Assembly: GCF_947172395.1 (NCBI RefSeq)
Contig: NC_069094.1
Location: 8,918,292-8,982,291, forward strand
Direction of reading: 5' to 3'
DNA length: 64,000 bases
Origin: Bicyclus anynana
Lineage: Eukaryota > Arthropoda > Insecta > Lepidoptera > Nymphalidae
Positions 53,968-64,000 of the stretch are shown in pieces (within the stretch, counting starts at the first letter, position 1; every line of letters starts with the position of its first letter). The notes beneath the pieces were generated by a model. The model had not been told where the DNA came from. It worked only from the letters and a program-made list of their open reading frames with translations, and searched no databases. The position numbers and the translations under genes were made by a program.

Positions 53968-55045
53968 TTAAGGGTTCCGTAGGCAATAAAGAACTCTTAT
54001 AGTTTTGTTTCTTTATTATGTAGAAGCAAGCATAAGGTTTCCTCGACATATTTAAACACATTAATCAAAACGGTTTTCTCGGAGGACGATAAGGGTGATT
54101 GATTCGTACGTTTCTTTTTTGGTGACGGAAACGATAGCAACGCGGAATAACTGCTCCGGCTAGTACCAGGCTCCGGTTCACTCATTTTCGTACTAAACTA
54201 AATAAAATTAATTAATTAAACAGATAAAAAACCCGACTGCATAAACTGAAAAGAAAAAAAACAAGCTCAGTCCAGAAGAGTAGAAAACAATTAGAAAACA
54301 GTCGGGACCTATTATATTGAATAGAAAGATTTTCGTCTATATTTTTTATTAGGTCCCGACTTTAGTTTAATCAGTTTTTATATCATTTATGACGGGTTTT
54401 TTTATTTGTTTAATTAATTTATTTATTTCACACTTTTTAGTTACGATAGATGGTGAATTTCGGATTTATTTGTTACGTTTGTTACAAAGTACGATAATGT
54501 ATACCTAAGTCCAACCGAAATTAAGTAAATATTCAAAAAATCTACGCAACCCTCGGTGGCCGAATCCGACTCGCACTTGTCCGATTATTATAATCAATAT
54601 ATTTCTTTTAGTCTATTTTAGGTGTTTTATAACTACACTTCATAAACCTCGCACCTTATAGTCGTCCGCCTCGCGTATTATGTACAGACTTAATTAATAT
54701 TAGAATTAATAAATAACGTTTTCCTAATTGTAGTTTTTTTAACATGGCCATGATATACTATTTTGAAATTCTCACAAAAATCCCTTGAATTTGATTCGAA
54801 TGTTGCAATATTCACAAAAAAAAAAACTTCACCCCGATTCTATAGCGTCTCACTGTCGTCTTGTTGGTTTTCTTTTTCTAATTTCACCTATCTAAGAACA
54901 CTTGGGTTATTAAAACAAATCTAACGTTATCTGAATTACGTAAATCCGTTCAACGGTTTGGAAGATATGAGGTAATAAAGAATATTACATACATACATAC
55001 AAGATACGCGCGAAAAACATAACCCTTATTGCAGTCGGGTAAAAA
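53968..55045. mobile_element. Nested DNA-transposon remnants
   Basis: 53968 starts with AGGGTTCCGTAG and about 54545-54590 reads 'ctacgcaaccctcggtggcc' + 'gaatccgactcgcacttg', a terminus common in Lepidoptera. Within it and to the right, ACCCGACTGCA (54228) and TGCAGTCGGGT (about 55030) form another pair of ends. 54299-54363 holds 'agtcgggacctattatat' facing 'ttattaggtcccgactt'. Boundaries between the nested pieces are uncertain. Confidence 0.55.
53997..54185 (-). pseudogene. Transposon-encoded N-terminal fragment, unrecognised
   Basis: 62 codons from an ATG at 54185: Ser/Pro-rich with a KKKR basic patch, then SSSEKTVLINVFKYVEE. That last part resembles the helix at the start of some insect transposon proteins ('SxxEKxxIxNVYKY', from memory). 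It lies inside repeat ends, so it is not taken as a host gene. Confidence 0.4.
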
Positions 55046-55842
55046 CAGTAAACAAACAACAAATAAACTATAATTAACAATAACAACGAAACGAGAACAA
55101 AACGAAATAACAAAAATTACAAGGGAAGAAAATACGCACAACAGACTGGATTTAGTTAACGAATCATTAACGAATACTGTGAGGTAGAAGTATTAGTCAC
55201 AGACAGCAAATAAAGTAGTGTTCTGTGCTGTGAAGTGTGAACTGTCAAATGTCAAATCTTCTTTCACTTATTAATACAAAATCAAAAAAATTAACATAGT
55301 ATATGGTAATTCTGCAATAAATGAAAGGTTAAATTCACATTAAAATAAAAGAAATCATCGTTTTAATTACAACTTCTTTCTTCTTTTGATATGAAAATAC
55401 GACATTTATAAAATTAATTAAAGTTATAATTTAATTTTATAAATTCACATTTAATACCCATAAAACTCAATATCTTTATTTTTCATAATAGTTTGTGACT
55501 CATGTCTGCTTGGGTTCTTTTTATGTCGTTTGTATTGTTTTTGTGCAAACTCTATATATTTAACATAGAGGAATTAGAAATGGAAATGCATCGCACCCAA
55601 ATGCAGCAACAAAATAAATTGTCTGTCGTTTTTTGAAGGGTACGAGGTAAACTCAGTCATCGATAATATTTAACAAGAATAAATAATAAAATATTTAACA
55701 AGAATAACATAATCTGTACACAGAATATTAAATTAATGGATCGATGTTTTGCTGTTCGTTCGTTCGTTAGAAGAATAGTATCTATTTTTCTTTTTTGATA
55801 TTGTTTTTATTACAAATTTATTATTTATTATAATTATGTTTT
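55046..55842. other. Non-coding DNA with a transposon fragment
   Basis: 55590-55662 carries 'gtctgtcgttttttgaaggg' + 'tacgaggtaaactca', the reverse of 43383-43445. The rest is AT-rich. Confidence 0.45.
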
Positions 55843-56162
55843 TGATGGCGCAGTGGTATGCGCGGTGGATTTACAAGAAGGAGGTCCTGGGTTGGATTCC
55901 TGACTGGGCTGATTGAGGTTTTCTTAATTGGACCAGGTCTGGCTGGTGGAAGGCTTCGGCCGTGGCTAGTTACCACCCTACCGGCAAAGACGTACCGCCA
56001 AGTGATTTAGCGTTCCGGTACGATGCCGTGTAGAAACCGAAAGGGGTGTGGATTTTCATCCTCCTCCTTACAAGTTAGCCCGCTTCCATCTAAGACTACA
56101 TCATCACTTACCATCAGGTGAGATTGTAGTCAAGGGCTAACTTGTAAACAATACAAAAAAAA
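55843..56162 (+). mobile_element. Full-length tRNA-derived SINE with A tail
   Basis: Box A 'tgatggcgcagtggtatgcg', box B 'gggttggattcctgac', body with 'accctaccggcaaagacgta', 'gtgtagaaaccgaaaggggt', 'ttacaagttagcccgcttcc' and 'aagggctaacttgtaaacaa', and a tail of A residues. Unlike the ATG-tailed SINEs elsewhere, it ends in poly(A). Confidence 0.8.
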
Positions 56163-56215
56163 AACTATCTTAGATTGCATCATCGCTTACCATCAGGTGA
56201 GACTGAAATCGAACG
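56163..56215 (+). mobile_element. Partial second copy of the same SINE 3' end
   Basis: 'atcttagattgcatcatcgc' + 'ttaccatcaggtgagact' repeats the last 60 bases of the preceding SINE without the tail. Confidence 0.6.
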
Positions 56216-56269
56216 TCACGTCATCTTTTAGTGAATTAGAAGTTGTTGACCATTTTTCATGCCATTGAA

Positions 56270-56350
56270 CTACTTACTACACAAACCGGAATGATTAGGG
56301 AGTTTTTTCAGTCGACGAAAACGATTACAACAATGAAACATCGATACGAT
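56270..56350 (-). pseudogene. THAP-transposon 5' fragment, copy 2
   Basis: Complement reads 'tatcgatgtttcattgttgt', 'aatcgttttcgtcg' and 'attccggtttgtgtagta', matching 40958-41028; the start ATG has become ATT. Confidence 0.5.
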
Positions 56351-56544
56351 ATAAGTTTTTATACACGCGTTAGATCGTTGATTGATTGACAGCTTTTTGA
56401 GAAGTGATATTGTTGTGTAAAAAGCCTAAAGTTGTGGACTATAGCGACAATTAATTGTTATAATCAATTGACTGATGATTCATGATAAATTCGAAAGGTG
56501 ATATAATAGGCATTAGTTGTACTTACCGAAGTAAGAAGTTTGTT

Positions 56545-57130
56545 TTTAACCAACTTTAAAAAAAGGAGGAGGTTCTCAATTCGAGTCTATTTTTTTGGTA
56601 TGTAGGTAGGTATATTACTCGATTACTCGAAGACTACTGGTTCAGTTTGAATATTTTTTTTTGTTTGAAAGGGTATACTCCCGAGGTGGTCCCATTTTTT
56701 TCATGTCAGAGTCTGATGATGGGATCCTGGAGAAATCGAGGGGAACTTTCAAAAATCGCAAGGGCAACTATAGCGTTTTGTATTTTTTCCATTAAACATT
56801 TTAAACCACTACAATTTTATGAAGGTCTGGAGCCGATCTGATGATGAAGCCGAATCACAGACGAGGGAACTCTTTAACGATTTACAGTAGCTACCTTGTG
56901 ATTGGGCTTGATCGATTCATATTGATGATATCTTTCCACCTACAAATGGATTAAGACTATCATTAGAGGTCTGATGATGAAGACAAAGGACAGTTAATGG
57001 AACTCCTCAACTTTTTACTTGTGATTGAGCTTAATAAATTTCTATTAATAAGGACTTTGCACTTATTTGGCTTGTGACAGCCATCATTTTCTTGTTAGAT
57101 CTAAATCTAGTAAGACTATAATAAGTAAAA
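56545..57130 (+). repeat. Large dispersed repeat, copy 3
   Basis: Begins 'tttttaaccaactttaaaaa' + 'aaggaggaggttctcaatt', then 'gatgggatcctggagaaatc', 'gaaggtctggagccgatctg' and 'tctgatgatgaagac' blocks at 131-base-like spacing. Opposite orientation to 41177-42050. Confidence 0.7.
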
Positions 57131-57429
57131 ATGGAAAGATTAAAAATTAAAAATAAACCGCCTTAAAAACTTAACTTACTTATGTACTGACTAAATTAAA
57201 AAGCGAAAAATAATTTTATAATTCATGTTACCAAACCGGAGTCCTTGGATTAAAATATGTAGTGTTTCGACCTGCCACTACCTACCTACTTCAAATCAGA
57301 TTGGTGTTGGTGGGTTCTGAAATATTACTGACGTAAGTTGTTTCAATAACTCTGCCGTAGGTACTTGGTAATATTGTGATTTTCAATGGAGAAGGGAGGT
57401 CCTGATTTCGATTTTCAGCTTGAATCAGC
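57131..57429. other. Non-coding spacer
   Basis: No supported feature; a SINE-like 'aagggaggtcctgatttcga' motif at about 57392. Confidence 0.4.
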
Positions 57430-57690
57430 CAGCCCAGAAGATATGATAATGATATGACCTCTTGCTTCAATTCGGAGAGGGTAGTTTCGAATCCAGTCCG
57501 GGGAACCCTCTACTTTTTACTTTAGTTTTCGTCTATTTTACGAAATTAAATATCACGTGTCTCAAACGGTAAGGGAAAAACATCGTGACAAAACCTACAT
57601 TGTGAATTTCCTTAATTTTCTACGTGTGTGAAGTCTGCCGACTCGCATTGGGAAGCTTGGTGGACTATTACCTAGCCTAACCTAACCCGT
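57430..57690 (+). mobile_element. SINE (ATG-tailed family), tail lost
   Basis: 'gatatgacctcttgcttcaa', 'tcgaatccagtccggggaac', 'aaatatcacgtgtctcaaac' and 'cattgggaagcttggtggac', then it degrades after 'cctaacccgtctc'. Confidence 0.75.
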
Positions 57691-58938
57691 CTCCGTATCT
57701 GTGTTTGTATATGATAAAAGTAGGTACCTACGTAGGTAAGAGTAATATACTTATGTATATCTTTACGTAGATAGGTATATGTAGGTAGGTACATTTGGGA
57801 CTGCTTTCGGCGATGGAATTCGATGCAGACTGGACGACTGCAAGGCAAGCCGATTTGCTCGCTTTGCAGAAGCTTGCTGGTTCACCTACTTTCTACCGGA
57901 ATGCAATTAAAAGTCATATGCATTTCTCTTTCTGCAGACGCATGCATGTTAAATGTTTTCAATTGATTATTAACCATCGCCAAAGTGCTTACGAATTAAT
58001 AGGTACATATAGGCAATAGGTACCTACCTACTACTTACCTAACTATCTATTTGATATAGTACCCAACTTCCCAAAATACCCACTTGAAATTTGTAATGTT
58101 ATATTGTGAAGGTCTCTAAGCTTAACCTCCTTAGATCTTGCTCCGCCAGTCATATTCTTCCAGCTCTTGCTTGGTCTGCTGGTAGAAGAAATTAGCTAAG
58201 TACCTACCTTATGTTCCGCAATAGGTAAGCTTTTTATTTTTCTGTGCAGACTAAGTAAAAAATGTACACAGTGGATAATGACTTTATGCACTCCAATGGC
58301 ATGTAGTGAATTTTACATGTATAAATTGCACTGAAAGTACGAACCTACCACCTAGGTATCTATCTATATCTATGTAACTTTCAAAACAAGTAAAAGCAAA
58401 TGCTAAATAAATAATATAGGTATTTGTAACATATCCTAGTTTAAAAGGTAATAACTAATAGGTAGATAAATAATATTAATAAAATTTAAAGCGTGCCCCA
58501 ATAAATATAACGGTTAGGTCGTAAATTGGCCGTTCCTCTGATCCTCCTATCAGAAGGAGGGTCCGGTCACGACTCGTTGTTTACTCACAACAAATTACCA
58601 CGGTCAAGTCGCGAAGAAAGCTGACACTGTACAAGCCAATAAATCATCTTTGACAACCGCGATAGTCGGCATTGTCTGCGTGATTGTATTGATCATTGTT
58701 CTCTATGCACACGCGGCCCAATTTTCATCGCTCCTTTGAAACCTAAAAGCCATCTTGATTAATTCTTGCTTAGTTACAGGTTGTAATTGGATATTAGATA
58801 AATATAGGTACCTTCGTACTTTATGTTGTTATCTATTAGAGCGTGCCCTGTATCAAAATTAGTTGGGCCCATGGTAAAGAATTCTCTGAAAAGAATTTAA
58901 AATGTTTGCTTTAAACAATACCTAATAATGATAGTGAC
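57691..58938. other. Non-coding DNA, nothing recognised
   Basis: Many TAGGTA motifs. The 74-codon frame at 57795-58019 has no family features. Confidence 0.45.
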
Positions 58939-59257
58939 TTGATATGGCGTGTTAGCCCAGTGGATATGACCTCTGCTTCCAATTCCAAAGGATGTGGGTT
59001 CGAATTCGGTCCGGGGCCTGCACTTCCAACTTTTCAGTTGTGTGCATTTTAAGAAATTAAATATCACGTGTCTCAAACGGTGAAGGAGATCATCGTGAGG
59101 AATTCTGCATACCAGAGAATTTTCTTAATTCTCTGCGTGTGTGAAGTCTAGCAATCCACATTGGGCAAGCTTGGTGGACTATTGGTCTGACCCCTCTCAT
59201 TCTAAGAGGAAACTCGAACTCAGCAGTGAGCCGAATATGCGTTGATAACGACGAATA
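58939..59257 (+). mobile_element. Full-length SINE with target-site duplication
   Basis: Box A 'tggcgtgttagcccagtgg', box B 'gggttcgaattcggtc', then the complete body to 'agcagtgagccgaatatgcg' + 'ttgataacgacga'. The flank 'atagtgac' occurs at 58931-58938 and 59258-59265, with near-identity extending three or four bases further left. Confidence 0.85.
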
Positions 59258-59303
59258 ATAGTGACAACCTATGTAGGATATAAAATATTGCTTCAGAAAT
59301 ACT

Positions 59304-59346
59304 ACTTCAAAAATGATGAAGTCAAAAACTTCATCATTTTTGAAGT
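59304..59346. repeat. Perfect 19-bp hairpin
   Basis: acttcaaaaatgatgaagt / acttcatcatttttgaagt around CAAAA. Confidence 0.9.
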
Positions 59347-60029
59347 AAAATTCTATCAGTTTTTTATGCGATTTTTTTCCCGGAAGTATCGGATTAAGTG
59401 AGATTATGGTTTACCTACATTTTACCAATTTTTAAGCGTATTATTGATACGGCTTACGGTGATTTTAAGGTGTTTAACACGCATACACTTATGACGTATC
59501 TACTTAGGCATCTGCTAACCCAAAACCGAGGTTCATAGCTTATCAAGGGTGAAGACTAAATTCGCAGGAGTCCGCTAGTATAGTAAACATTTTCCTTGTT
59601 TATCTACATATGTTGTTGTATGTAAACGAATGGCGTCTGAAATTTAATAAAAAAATATGTAGGTTTGCTGCTTCGAGTAAGAGAATACTTAAGGAAGCAG
59701 TCTGGTTGCTTTCAATCCATGTAAAGTAAGTTACAGTTACTCAGTCAGACGTGGTCCTGTTTTATGCCTGTCCATATTCTACTAGTTTACTCACGAGTTT
59801 TTATTTCAATGTACCTACTTAACAACGTTTATCTATTCTTGGCATTAAAACAGTAGTAAATTGCATGAACCTAACTAGCGTGCACTGCCAAGATGGAACA
59901 ACCTTTTTTTAATAAACTTTTTTATATTATACGTCTTCTTTTTAATCACATAATATCATGTTTCATCATGTATTTTTATTGTTTAGGTACCTAAGTGCAA
60001 CGAGTGTTTAAGGGTTCATTTAAACGAGC
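59347..60029. other. Non-coding DNA with a Helitron end
   Basis: 59545-59579 ends 'aattcgcaggagtccgctag' + TA, a family A terminus. The rest is unassigned. Confidence 0.45.
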
Positions 60030-60200
60030 GGCAACTCTACTGCAGTCATCGACGGCCGACGTCTCGGCGGCAGGCGATGGCATCGCCGACTGCAATCGAC
60101 TGCCGTTGGCTGCCGCCGAGGCGTCGCTAACTGCAGTCGGCGACCGCCGTCGACAGCCGCCCAGAGTTAGAACGGTTAGCGAGGCAGGTCCTGTAGGCGA
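60030..60200. repeat. GC-rich island built from GCCGACTGCA permutations
   Basis: CpG-dense, with repeated and inverted GCCGACTGCA / TGCAGTCGGCGA words ('ggcatcgccgactgcaatcg', 'ctaactgcagtcggcgaccg'). Both strands are open for 70-80 codons because of composition, so those frames are not taken as genes. Confidence 0.55.
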
Positions 60201-60407
60201 GGTGTAGTCGAAGTTAATTACCATTAACAGCACTGATCATCATAGCTAAAAATTATCACCAAAAGTCCGCCAACCTTCATTGGAGCAGCGTTGTCGGTCG
60301 AAGATATAAATCTCCTTTCCCCGGAGAGAATGCATGCATGGCATGGACTCCAGTAATGGGTCAGAGGGAAACAAAGTACCTACCTATATTAAAATAATAC
60401 AGCCCTA

Positions 60408-60615
60408 TCGATGTGTCCTGTTTACCAACAAAAAAAAATTAGAAATGAGGGTATAAATCGATTATTAAACTTAGAAAAAATTGATATATGTAGTGAAGAT
60501 ATTTTGAATAACATTTTATAAATAAATAATACATAATTAAAAAATATGTTATGAAATGATATGCGTTGTCTACCCTCATTTCTAATAATTAATGTTGGTA
60601 AACAGTACACATCGA
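60408..60615. mobile_element. MITE with about 45-bp inverted ends
   Basis: 'tcgatgtgtcctgtttacca' ... 'ttagaaatgagggta' on the left mirrors 'taccctcatttctaataatt' ... 'tggtaaacagtacacatcga' on the right. AT-rich 115-base interior. Confidence 0.8.
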
Positions 60616-61687
60616 GTAGAGCTGCAGTTATGTAGTGTCTTACCATGTCTTACAATAACTTACTTTTGAATTAAGAATGGCAGTTGTCTGTCGGCATAGA
60701 GTAGGTACATTGAATATAGGGTATAGAGTCCTCAGATGCCATCTCCGCTTAGCGCCATCATGTGAGCAGATAGAGAACTACAAAAATTATAATATAAACC
60801 CATAAGTATAAAATGAGCGTCGATTTACCTATATATACCTATATCCAGGCATAACCATAATGTTTAACTATTAGTTTTAACTGTTCTTTAATTCTATGAT
60901 TATTTTATTTAGGAATTCGGATACAAATAATAAAAACACAAATGGGATACATATAATTATTTATTGTTTCACCTTTTGTGAACATAAACAACTCCGTCTC
61001 TTTGAATAGAGGCATCTTCGTCAAAACCTCTAGTGGTACCGCTTAACAATATATTTGTTGACTTACACCAATTAAATGTAAATAATCTGCACGAAAAAAT
61101 AAAAAAAGAACTCTACTAAATCTCAAGACAAGACATATTTAACAGAGTTCTCGGAATCCAAAGTAAAGCACAGGTCAAAACGATTTATAACAGTCACCAA
61201 AATCCATAAAAAAAGCCATGTCGTCCTGAAAGATCAACGCAAAAAAACACCATGAAGAAAGCAGAAGAAATATAACCGTTTCGTCTACAAAATTACACAA
61301 AATGTCACAAGCCGCACAAGGTTATAATTTTTTTTTAATACCTGGCTTAAGATTACCTCAGAATCCTGCTGGTCAAAGTGCTTTAAAGCGCCATCTATTG
61401 AGCAAATAGTGAACCAAGGAGGCATATGCAATTTGTACTGAGGTCGTAATGTACAGACTGATTTTACACCCTGTCTGTCGGCATCGATACAGTCGTATGT
61501 ATCACCCAATTCCTAGCGTCAGTATAACTATTACAAAAGTAAACATATTCGATATATCAAGGACATTGTCATAATAATAATTTAACACATTTTACTTTCC
61601 CAATAAAAATGTTATTAATATGCAGGCCCTATTAATTGGGTAATATTAAAGTGTAAGAATATCGTAATAGCATTAAAGGGCTCCCAT
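60616..61687. other. Non-coding DNA, short shared motifs
   Basis: 'gtctgtcggcat' occurs at 60692 and 61472 and 'gcgccatc' at 60750 and 61389, hinting at two decayed copies of one repeat; no genes. Confidence 0.35.
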
Positions 61688-61857
61688 ATACGGAAGTTTC
61701 ATATTTTACATAAATTGCATTGTCACATAATACATTTTATCGTTTTGAAATTAGAGCATACAACATCGAGGATTTCATAAAGTTAAAATCTTACTAAATC
61801 TAGGTATATGTAATATTAAGAAAATTAAATACTTTTGAAACTTCCGTGTATTGTGTA
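61688..61857. mobile_element. MITE-like element with ACGGAAGTTTC ends
   Basis: 'catatacggaagtttcatat' faces 'tttgaaacttccgtgtattg', about 18 bases with few mismatches, around a 130-base AT-rich interior. Confidence 0.6.
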
Positions 61858-62455
61858 TAGGTAGGTATATATACGTTGCAGTAAAAGGTCGATATGAAGA
61901 CTCTTTACGTTATGACTGGTTATTCTAGATTAGACAAATCTCTTTCGGCAATCCCTCAACATTGTTTCAAATTTCTGTATTCGATTTCAGTACTTTTTTT
62001 TATACTGTTTAGAACTAAGAACACAGATGGTTTAATTATTCTCAGAAATGTCTTATTTAGAAAAAAAATTACCAACTCCTTATTCTTCTCATCTCAATCT
62101 CTTTTCCTCTTCCCACAGAATGAAATTCAGTTCTCGAAACATAAATATTCGGTAATTTTACGAATTGCTAAGTAGATAGGTTGAATGGTTGCCTAAAATT
62201 CTTTTTGCCTAAAATTACTGTAGTTATTATTAATTGTTAATTAATAGTATTATTATTGAAATAAAAAATCAATAAAATATATTTTTTATGGTCTTATAAT
62301 AAATACCTAGTCAAGTTTAGTCTCTTTTTGCTATGTTTAGGTAAGTACTACTGCCTACTGGTTCATTTAAGTAGACATGGCCAGTCAAATTCGATTTCAA
62401 GTTTTGTTTAGGTATCCAACTTGGTCAGTCCGATTTTTTTTTTCTGATTGTGTAA
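61858..62455. other. Non-coding DNA, nothing recognised
   Basis: The 93-codon plus frame at 61894-62175 is Phe/Ser/Leu-rich without family features. Confidence 0.4.
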
Positions 62456-62510
62456 GTGACGCTGCTGAGGTCCTATTAAGCCTACCTTAATGAGACCTCA
62501 GCGGCGTCAC
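62456..62510. repeat. GC-rich hairpin
   Basis: 'gtgacgctgctgaggtccta' faces 'tgagacctcagcggcgtcac', 22-base stem with about three mismatches. Confidence 0.75.
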
Positions 62511-63492
62511 CCGGGATAACACTAAAGTTTGTTCGTTTGGATCAGACAAACTAAAAAATGCCGGAGCTTCGAAGTTTGACACTAACATAATATATCAACT
62601 TACTTAATTTTATTAAATCTTAATGTAAGGTAGAATAATCTTCCAATCGAATGCAATGGTCCAAAAGCGATCTGGGTCAAAAATTTAAATAACTTTTATG
62701 TGGAAACTATTCTAAATAAGTAGTGCATTGTTTTATGAATATAGGTACACTTGTACATATGTATTCTGTGGTATTACTGAAGTGAGAAATAGTGTTTTTC
62801 AAACTAAACTTTAGCAAAACTCAAGAACCATGTTTTTAATGTTAGATATTACAACATTACATATAGTGATAGTATTTCCCCTGAGATTCCTATGTCAGGG
62901 AAAATACTATTACTATATTTATGTCCGTATTTCGATTTGGTGTTGAGGTAGGTATAGGTGTTAGCAGAAATCACTCGTGGTGCATCAAATTGCTGTTTAG
63001 TGGAAAGTTTAATAAATCTCAAAAAAATGTACCGGATAACATCATATTAATTATATCGCAACGGAATACAAACGCGTGCCTTGAACTTGCGTTTAATTCG
63101 CAACTTTTTATAAAGCAAGAATAAATAAAATTGGACTTGGACACTTATCAAGTGACCCGATCTCCAGTGCTGCATTCGTTATTATGACGGCGTTTCGCGT
63201 CCATCTTATGTCTGTGACCCTGTGAACTTTACCTACGAGTTTAGGGCGTCTACACTCAATGACCTTCATAACGTTATTTTGATAACATTTTCGACTGCGG
63301 TGACCCATTTGACTGAACGAGTTCTTCATACAATAATGGGCATTTACAATAATGGGCAATACTAATTTATAACACATTAGAGGATTTTATAAAAAAAACT
63401 AGCTGTCCAACAATCATAGGTAGGTACATATAATAACTAAACATTGTTCTGACATATAAACTTTAAGGCAACCCTATGTGTAGATGTAGGTA
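62511..63492. other. Non-coding DNA, one weak hairpin
   Basis: 62852-62918: 'tagtgatagtatttcccctg' faces 'cagggaaaatactattacta', an imperfect hairpin. The minus frame at 63108-63377 is unsupported. Confidence 0.45.
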
Positions 63493-63670
63493 TAGCTTGG
63501 CAAGTTCGTTCGTAACAGTCCTGATGGTGCGCGGGCGCATGTAGCGATGAATGAAAAACCCACGACTGATGCACCTCACTTCTCCGCACGCACGATTTCA
63601 CATCCGCGCAGTCTTTCCCCTCGTCGCCCGCATATCATGGGAGTGTCATCAACGAACTTGCCAAGCTTAT
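63493..63670 (+). mobile_element. MITE with 17-19 bp inverted ends
   Basis: 'tagcttggcaagttcgttcg' at the left faces 'aacgaacttgccaagctta' at the right, around a CpG-rich 140-base core ('gatggtgcgcgggcgcatgt', 'catatcatgggagtgtcatc'). The core recurs reversed at 23934-24121. Confidence 0.85.
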
Positions 63671-63970
63671 ACATATTTACGAGCGAGTTATTTACAGGGT
63701 TTAGAGCTCAAAAATAATACGTTTTGTAAATAAATTAATTAGAATGTCAGTCACTTTGATTCCAATACGTTTCCTTAGGACGAATGAAGATTCGTTTCTG
63801 GGTTTAAACCTTCCTATAGGATTCACCCATCCATCCATCTATGTTAAAGTGTGGATCCTTTATGAATCCAGTCCAGGCCTCCTCCATATTTTTTTTATGC
63901 ATTTACCGACACTAGACCTTTCCTGCTACTTAATACCTACATATATTTCTCGTCATCCACTAGGTATTTA
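63671..63970. other. Non-coding DNA
   Basis: No supported feature. Confidence 0.4.
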
Positions 63971-64000
63971 CGACGTGATAGCCCAGTGGAACACACATTC
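63971..64000 (+). mobile_element. SINE 5' end cut by window edge
   Basis: 'cgacgtgatagcccagtgga' is the box A head seen at 58943; the body lies beyond the window. Confidence 0.65.

Noticed and set aside
55843..55915. Functional tRNA gene
   Set aside because: Box A and B are present but no cloverleaf can be closed, and the downstream body marks a SINE.
59991..60233. Opposite-strand ORFs of 70 and 80 codons in the GC-rich island
   Set aside because: Open on both strands because of CpG composition and internal word repeats.

Overview
The window looks like nuclear DNA from a moth or butterfly (Lepidoptera). It is AT-rich, its genes are split by introns with GT/AG ends, and the space between genes is full of repeats typical of Lepidoptera: short Helitron-like elements ending in a GC hairpin plus CTAGT, tRNA-derived SINEs with ATG-repeat tails, RTE-type LINEs and many small inverted-repeat elements. 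No bacterial or viral gene set is present. The genus cannot be told from the sequence alone.

Layout. 1-28 kb is gene-poor. It holds one clear exon of a minus-strand polyprenyl diphosphate synthase gene (PDSS1, 4765-4953) and, 21.8 kb upstream, a phase-compatible candidate first exon (26770-26919). The DNA between them would then be one giant repeat-filled intron. A weaker plus-strand pair of open segments (8146-8252 and 10076-10236) may be an unrecognised gene inside it. 28-41 kb is a compact housekeeping cluster: mRpL32 (+), a spindle-F-like coiled-coil/zinc-finger gene (-), an MFSD9-like transporter (+) and PET100 (-). The spindle-F/MFSD9 pair is divergent with about 740 bp between start codons. 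mRpL32/spindle-F and MFSD9/PET100 are convergent. 41-51 kb is repeat-rich and ends in a nearly full-length RTE retrotransposon (47409-50642) with a 10-bp target-site duplication, one frameshift and one nonsense codon. Adat1 (+, 51075-52647) follows. 52.7-64 kb has no recognised host gene, only SINEs, MITE-like inverted repeats and DNA-transposon remnants.

Three of the five more complete genes, counting PDSS1, act in mitochondria: coenzyme Q side-chain synthesis (PDSS1), mitoribosome (mRpL32) and cytochrome c oxidase assembly (PET100). No shared regulation is visible and this may be chance. Adat1 edits tRNA, spindle-F is a cytoskeletal adaptor in flies, and MFSD9 is an orphan transporter.

I found no convincing new gene system. 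The most interesting material is mobile: an RTE element and SINEs that end in the same ATG-repeat tail, families of inverted-repeat elements present two or more times in the window, a G-rich minisatellite inside tandem Helitron-like copies, a chimeric SINE with opposed halves, and several perfect long hairpins. Repeat family names come from memory of lepidopteran repeats and were not checked against a library.
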